From: Methylophilus sp. 42
GTDB taxonomy: Bacteria > Pseudomonadota > Gammaproteobacteria > Burkholderiales > Methylophilaceae
DNA length: 64,000 nt
Assembly: GCF_000384155.1 (NCBI RefSeq)
Contig: NZ_KB913031.1
Span: 124,001-188,000 of the forward strand
Direction of reading: 5' to 3'
In this document: piece by piece, positions 59,686 through 64,000 of the stretch
Layout of the letters: every line of letters starts with the position of its first letter
Position numbering within the stretch: position 1 is the stretch's first letter
The notes under the pieces: model-generated
What the model saw: the letters and a program-made list of their open reading frames with translations, nothing else
What the model was told of the DNA's origin: nothing
Databases searched by the model: none
Program-made: the position numbers and the translations under genes

Positions 59686-59819
59686 GCATGCCTTTGTGAG
59701 TGTGCTATTTGCAGGGGAAACTATCACACTTGCCTGAGCGATGGAAGCGATGCGTGTTTCTGCTTAGCTTTAGAATGTAGGCGCCAGGCGGCACAGATTG
59801 CAGTACGATAACGGTCAAT

Positions 59820-60164
59820 ATGGAAAAACTGACTCCCCCAGAACCTTCACGTGACGAGGTGAATAGCCTCAAAGGCCCCACCATGCTCGAGTTTGGCGCC
59901 AGCTGGTGCGGCTATTGCCAGGCAGCACAAGCCACCATCAGCGCTGAAATGGTCCAGTTCCCAACCATTCGCCATCTTAAAATTGAAGACGGCAAAGGTC
60001 GCAGGCTGGGCCGGTCGTTCCACGTGAAACTATGGCCCACATTAATCTTTATGCAAGACGGCGTCGAGATTCAGCGCCTGGTCAGGCAAATTGACGCCGC
60101 AGACTTAAGAGCCGCCTTAAGCAGCGTGTCATCGCCTCGTGATTTCAGCGGCGATAGAATCTAG
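59820..60164 (+). CDS. Thioredoxin-like protein
   Basis: A 114-aa protein without a signal peptide. The thioredoxin fold has active site WCGYC (C30, C33) and cis-Pro P73 in KLWPTLIF. The central residues Gly-Tyr differ from Gly-Pro of thioredoxin 1, which suggests a different redox potential. It overlaps the convergent fabF-like gene by four bases. A degenerate parS-like sequence lies inside it at 60016-60031 (one mismatch in the 14-base core). Confidence 0.85.
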   Translation: MEKLTPPEPSRDEVNSLKGPTMLEFGASWCGYCQAAQATISAEMVQFPTIRHLKIEDGKGRRLGRSFHVKLWPTLIFMQDGVEIQRLVRQIDAADLRAALSSVSSPRDFSGDRI

Positions 60165-61426
60165 CTAAAGCGTTTGATAATCACGCTGGCATTCACGCCG
60201 CCAAAGCCAAAGCCATTACTAATCGCATAATCAATCGGCAGTTTTTGTGGCCTGGTTTTTACAAAGTTAAGCCCTTCGGCCTGTGCATCCGTGTCTGCCA
60301 GGTTTAAGGTGAATGGCGAAATCTGGTCGCGTACCGCTAATGCAGTAAAAATCGCTTCAATGCCACCGGCTGCGCCTAGCAAATGCCCGGTGGACGATTT
60401 AGTCGACGCAATCGCTACCGAGTTGTCAGCACCAAACACAGATTTAATCGCCGCAATTTCGCAAGCATCCCCCACCGGGGTAGAAGTCGCATGTGCATTC
60501 AAGTGCTGGATATCGCTTGGCGAAATGTCGGCCATCGCAATGGCCGCTTCCATTGCACGTTTGGCGCCATCGCCATCTTCTGGCCCGGCGGTGATATGGT
60601 AAGCATCGGCAGAGGTGCCATAACCGACCACTTCTGCAATCGGCGTCGCGCCTCTTGCCAGTGCATGGCTCAGTTTTTCAATCACCAACACTCCCGCGCC
60701 TTCGCCCATCACAAAGCCATCACGTTGGCTATCAAATGGGCGCGAAGCCAGTTCCGGGTGCTCATTAAATCCAGCCGAAAGTGCTTTGGCCGCGGCAAAG
60801 CCGCCCAAGCTCACCAAATCCACGCAAGCTTCAGCCCCGCCACAAATGGCGATATCCGCCTCATTCGCCCGTATCATGCGCGCCGCATCGCCAATCGCCT
60901 GCACGCCCGCGGCACAAGCCGTTACCGGTGCACCCAACGGGCCTTTAAAGCCGTGGCGAATAGAAATATGTCCCGCTGCCAGATTCACCAAAAACGATGG
61001 CACGGTAAAAGGCGATAAACGTGAAACACCTTTGTTATCCGTGGTGCGCACCGCATTGGCAATCGCCGGAAAGCCACCAATCCCAGAAGCAATCACTGTC
61101 GCCGTCCTGGCCTTGGCACGTTCAGTGCTGGGAAACCACTTCGCCTGCTTGATCGCTTCTTCCGCCGCCACCAAGGCAAACTGGATAAACCTATCCATCT
61201 TTTTAATTTCCTTGGCCGCAATCACACCCTCAGCATCAAACCCGCCAGCAGCATCTTCAGCCTTATCCGGCACAATGCCAGCGATTTTGGTATTCAGGTA
61301 ATCAGCAATACTTGCCGGCAGTTTTTTGATACCAGATTGCCCGGCCAGCAAGCGTTGCCAGACCAGCTCCACACCACAACCCAAAGGAGAAACCATGCCC
61401 ATACCGGTAATGACAATTCTTTCCAT
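60161..61426 (-). CDS. fabF: Beta-ketoacyl-ACP synthase II (FabF-like)
   Basis: A 421-aa thiolase-fold condensing enzyme with the catalytic triad in place: C171 (VTACAAGVQAIGDA), H312 (NAHATSTPVGD) and H348 (SSTGHLLGAAGG), plus K343. It extends acyl-ACP chains with malonyl-ACP. It stands alone, without acpP, fabG or fabD, divergent from an HxlR regulator, so it is probably an extra copy under separate control rather than the housekeeping enzyme. Sequence identity is needed to separate fabF from fabB-like or polyketide-type relatives. Confidence 0.88.
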   Translation of the reverse strand: MERIVITGMGMVSPLGCGVELVWQRLLAGQSGIKKLPASIADYLNTKIAGIVPDKAEDAAGGFDAEGVIAAKEIKKMDRFIQFALVAAEEAIKQAKWFPSTERAKARTATVIASGIGGFPAIANAVRTTDNKGVSRLSPFTVPSFLVNLAAGHISIRHGFKGPLGAPVTACAAGVQAIGDAARMIRANEADIAICGGAEACVDLVSLGGFAAAKALSAGFNEHPELASRPFDSQRDGFVMGEGAGVLVIEKLSHALARGATPIAEVVGYGTSADAYHITAGPEDGDGAKRAMEAAIAMADISPSDIQHLNAHATSTPVGDACEIAAIKSVFGADNSVAIASTKSSTGHLLGAAGGIEAIFTALAVRDQISPFTLNLADTDAQAEGLNFVKTRPQKLPIDYAISNGFGFGGVNASVIIKRFS

Positions 61427-61439
61427 ATCTTCCTCAAGC

Positions 61440-61510
61440 GTAACTATTTATACTGTCACTTTCGTAACTGAAGTCACTATAGTACAGTAACTTTCAAAAT
61501 AAAAGTAACT
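61440..61510. promoter_or_regulatory. Repeated GT(A/C)ACT motifs between fabF and hxlR
   Basis: GTAACT or GTCACT occurs six times, starting at 61440, 61455, 61464, 61473, 61487 and 61505. The middle three are spaced exactly nine bases apart, and TACTGT (61451) is inverted as ACAGTA (61484-61489). Clustered sites in a divergent promoter fit binding by the adjacent HxlR protein. Confidence 0.5.
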
Positions 61511-61533
61511 TCAATCACATACACGGATCACCT

Positions 61534-61980
61534 ATGAAAAACAAAAGCCTGGGCGATATGCCATGCCCAATTGCCAGAAGCCTTGAGCACGTGGGGGAGT
61601 GGTGGAACATATTAATTCTGCGCGAAGCCATGTTGGGCGTCACCAAGTTTGATGACTTTCAAACCAATTTGGGCATCGCCACAAGCACACTCACTAAGCG
61701 TTTAAATGCGTTGGTGGAGTCAGGGCTGCTAGAAAGAAATATGTACTGTGAAAAGCCACCAAGGTATGAATACGTGATTACTCAAAAAGGGCTGGATTTC
61801 AGACCGGTGCTATTGACAATAATGCAGTGGGGGAATAAGTACTATGCTGAAGAAGGGCCTAACGTTTTATTGATAGATACTGAAACCGGAAAACCAGTGG
61901 AAATAGGGTTAGTGGATAAAAATACGCAGTTGGAGATTACTGCTGAACAACATAAAACTACAAGATTTTTAATGGGCTAA
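61534..61980 (+). CDS. HxlR-family transcriptional regulator
   Basis: A 148-aa protein. The winged HTH is CPIARSLEHVGEWWNILILR, KFDDFQTNLGIATSTLTKRL, then LLERNMY...RYEYVITQKG (about 10-95). C11 is in the position used for thiol sensing in several family members. The C-terminal 45 residues form a small extra domain. It is divergent from the fabF-like gene and probably controls it. Confidence 0.9.
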   Translation: MKNKSLGDMPCPIARSLEHVGEWWNILILREAMLGVTKFDDFQTNLGIATSTLTKRLNALVESGLLERNMYCEKPPRYEYVITQKGLDFRPVLLTIMQWGNKYYAEEGPNVLLIDTETGKPVEIGLVDKNTQLEITAEQHKTTRFLMG

Positions 61981-62227
61981 AAGTATTTTTTCTAAATTTC
62001 ATTTTCAGGAAAAATGCAGGGAAACAATTGTAGGCACGTCCTAATATTTGGTGAAGAGAAAGCTATATCTAAGTTTCAAGGCATATTTGTTTTGTATAAA
62101 TCATTAAGTCTTTTAAAACTCTCTAAAAGGGTTGAGCACAGTAAAAAATCAGTTCACTATGTTGCACTAACTTTACAATCGTCTATACGTAGGCTTTTGC
62201 CTAATTAATTTAAATAAAGCAGTCAGT
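61981..62227. other. AT-rich spacer before hsdM
   Basis: A 247-base low-GC spacer. A 64-codon open stretch (62014-62208) has no family resemblance and poor start context. A short TAGGC-TTTT-GCCTA hairpin lies at 62191-62204. No gene is called. The shift in composition suggests the start of another accessory block. Confidence 0.4.
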
Positions 62228-64000
62228 ATGAATAAAGAGCAGTTAAAAAAATTAGAAAACGATTTATGGAGGGCAGCCGATAACTTACGGGCAAACTCTG
62301 ACCTTAAAGCGAGTGAATATTCAACTCCTGTATTAGGGCTAATTTTTTTAAGATTTGCAGATAACAATTACCGCAAACATGAGGCATCAATTATTGCGGA
62401 ATATCAAAAATTAAAAGGCACTCGTGCTGAAAAAAGCATTTCAGATATCGCTTTAGAACAATGTGGTTTTTATCTACCAGATCATGCGCGCTACGATCAT
62501 TTACTAAATCTACCTGAAGAGAAAGACATTGCCAAAGCTATTAAAGAGGCAATGAAAGCTGTGGAAGAGTACAAGGTAGAACTAGATGGTGTATTACCAA
62601 AAGATGAATACGCTGCGCTGACGCGCACTGATAAAACGCTACCCAAATCATTACTTCGTGCATTTGCAGATATTCCAGCAACCGCTTCAGGTGATCTATT
62701 CGGACAGATTTACGAATATTTCCTTTCTGAATTTGCGCGTAGTGAGGGTCAAAAAGGCGGCGAGTTTTTCACACCACGCTCCGTTGTGCGTTTAATGGTA
62801 GAGATTATCGAACCACATGGTGGTAAGGTCTATGACCCAGCCTGTGGTTCTGGGGGGATGTTTGTACAATCAGCTGAATTTATAAATGAACATCGTAAAG
62901 AGTTGCAAGGTACCGCCAGCGATGTTTATGTTTACGGGCAAGAGAAGACTCGTGAAACCGTGAACCTTGCCAAAATGAACTTGGCCGTGAACGGGTTAAG
63001 AGGTGAAATCAAGCAAGCGAACACTTACTATGAAGACCCTCACAAAAGTTTTGGCTCATTTGACTATGTACTAGCAAATCCCCCATTTAACGTTGATGAC
63101 GTTAATCTAAACTCAGTTGAGAAAGACCCTCGGTTTAATACTTATGGAATTCCCCGTAATAAAACCAAAGTTAAAAAAGAGGATGAGGCAAAGCAAACGG
63201 TTCCAAATGGCAATTATCTTTGGATTAATCTATTTGCAACCTCATTAAAACCAAATGGGCGTGCCGCATTGGTCATGGCAAATTCAGCATCTGATGCACG
63301 CCATTCTGAAGCAGATATACGCAAAACACTGATCGAGAAAAACCTCATCTATGGCATGCTCACATTGCCATCCAATATGTTTTATACGGTTACGCTGCCA
63401 GCAACTGTATGGTTTTTTGATAAAGCCAAAACGGATGACCGAATTTTGTTTATCGATGCGCGAAATGTTTTTACGCAGATAGATCGGGTGCATCGAGAAT
63501 TCAGTGATGCACAAATTCAAAATATTGCGATCATCAGCCAATTACACAAAGGACACAGCGATAAGTTTGTGCAACTCATAGATCGCTATTTTGAGTCTGG
63601 TATGCAGCACATGTTAGAAAATAAATCGAAAGTCTCACCAGTATCAGATAAGTTACTTGAAGTGCTGGATGACTCAGCTGGCAAACATGCTGTTGGGGAG
63701 CTAGTTAAACAATGGTCTGGATTAAACCAACTGCAAAAAAGCTATTCTGCATATCTTGAACAATCTGTGCATGAGCAAAATATTGGCAAGAAAAATATAG
63801 CTCAGCAGCAATTGCTTGAAGCATTTAACCCGTTTTTTATAGGTTTACATGATGGACTAAAAACATTAGACAAAACGGTACGTCATCATGAAAAACAATT
63901 AGCTGAAAATGCGCAAGCACTTGGGAAAAAAGCTATCGCTGATCGTAGGACTAAAACTTTAAAAGATGCTCTGCAACAATTGCATGATGAGGTAAAACTT
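62228..64000 (+). CDS. hsdM: Type I restriction-modification system methyltransferase HsdM (3'-truncated)
   Basis: The frame is open from ATG 62228 to the window end (591 codons, no stop). The N-terminal helical HsdM domain is LKKLENDLWRAADNLRANSD, then TPVLGLIFLRFADN. The N6-adenine methyltransferase domain has the SAM motif DPACGSGG (D203-G210), GGEFFTPRSVVRLMVE before it, and the catalytic NPPF (N284-F287). Such subunits modify host DNA with HsdS and cut foreign DNA with HsdR, which should lie to the right of the window. The composition is AT-rich relative to fabF. Confidence 0.93.
   Translation, partial: MNKEQLKKLENDLWRAADNLRANSDLKASEYSTPVLGLIFLRFADNNYRKHEASIIAEYQKLKGTRAEKSISDIALEQCGFYLPDHARYDHLLNLPEEKDIAKAIKEAMKAVEEYKVELDGVLPKDEYAALTRTDKTLPKSLLRAFADIPATASGDLFGQIYEYFLSEFARSEGQKGGEFFTPRSVVRLMVEIIEPHGGKVYDPACGSGGMFVQSAEFINEHRKELQGTASDVYVYGQEKTRETVNLAKMNLAVNGLRGEIKQANTYYEDPHKSFGSFDYVLANPPFNVDDVNLNSVEKDPRFNTYGIPRNKTKVKKEDEAKQTVPNGNYLWINLFATSLKPNGRAALVMANSASDARHSEADIRKTLIEKNLIYGMLTLPSNMFYTVTLPATVWFFDKAKTDDRILFIDARNVFTQIDRVHREFSDAQIQNIAIISQLHKGHSDKFVQLIDRYFESGMQHMLENKSKVSPVSDKLLEVLDDSAGKHAVGELVKQWSGLNQLQKSYSAYLEQSVHEQNIGKKNIAQQQLLEAFNPFFIGLHDGLKTLDKTVRHHEKQLAENAQALGKKAIADRRTKTLKDALQQLHDEVKL

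Noticed and set aside
60016-60031. parS-like sequence CGTTCCACGTGAAACT
   Set aside because: Three mismatches to the 16-base consensus, one of them in the core; noted with the thioredoxin-like gene but not called a site.
61014-61029. Half parS (AACGTGAAACA) inside fabF
   Set aside because: Only one arm matches; the palindrome is absent.
62014-62208. Open frame of 64 codons before hsdM
   Set aside because: Poor start context, no family resemblance, and AT-rich spacer composition.

Overview
The window is a 64 kb piece of a betaproteobacterial chromosome around the replication origin. It almost certainly comes from the methylotroph family Methylophilaceae, most likely Methylophilus. Two things support this. 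The block rpmH-rnpA-yidD-yidC-mnmE / mnmG-rsmG-parA-parB-atpIBEFHAGDC-glmU-glmS sits on one side of dnaA-dnaN-gyrB. The 144-aa cytochrome at 44.1 kb also matches, from memory and almost residue for residue, cytochrome c'' of Methylophilus methylotrophus (124-aa mature form, C49/C52/H53 haem site, H95, C96-C104 pair).

Layout. (1) 1-10.1 kb is AT-rich accessory DNA. It holds the end of an unknown gene, a Rad50-like zinc-hook ATPase, a MobC/relaxase pair with a candidate oriT, a small membrane protein, and a type II restriction-modification cassette (XRE regulator, Vsr, m5C methyltransferase, MvaI/BcnI-type endonuclease). It ends abruptly in the 5' half of a tRNA-Gly gene, which looks like an island boundary; the other end lies outside the window. 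(2) 10.2-15.5 kb is a two-partner secretion locus (TpsA adhesin-like exoprotein, TpsB transporter). (3) 15.7-29 kb is housekeeping: priA, argS, a SPOR protein, dsbA, a RCK potassium channel with a small membrane partner, an SDR, yegP, ettA, hsp20 and an EAL-HDOD protein. At 21.1-21.8 kb there is a structured repeat with arms in inverted orientation. (4) 29-48.8 kb is the origin-proximal block: glmS, glmU, the complete F1Fo ATP synthase operon, parBA, rsmG, mnmG, the cytochrome c''/cytochrome b pair, mnmE, yidC, yidD, rnpA and rpmH. (5) 48.8-54.4 kb is oriC and dnaA-dnaN-gyrB, with no recF between dnaN and gyrB. (6) 54.6-62 kb is an SDR-GST-hydrolase operon with a divergent LysR regulator, a CPA2 antiporter, a thioredoxin-like protein, and a fabF-like gene divergent from an HxlR regulator. 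(7) From about 62 kb the sequence becomes AT-rich again and starts a type I hsdM that runs off the window.

How it fits together. Genes from about 10 to 49 kb are nearly all on the minus strand and dnaA-dnaN-gyrB are on the plus strand, as expected for bidirectional replication from an origin beside dnaA. Three perfect 16-bp parS sites (inside mnmG, inside mnmE and between dnaN and gyrB) lie within 11 kb of parAB. The origin core is flanked on both sides by restriction-modification systems.

The least explained features are the covarying hairpin repeat at 21.2-21.8 kb, the 21-bp-phased direct repeats upstream of cytochrome c'', a possible RNA thermometer in front of hsp20, the zinc-hook ATPase with its possible nuclease tail, and the tRNA-Gly half at the island edge. 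No search or computation was available. Family assignments rest on motifs read from the sequence.
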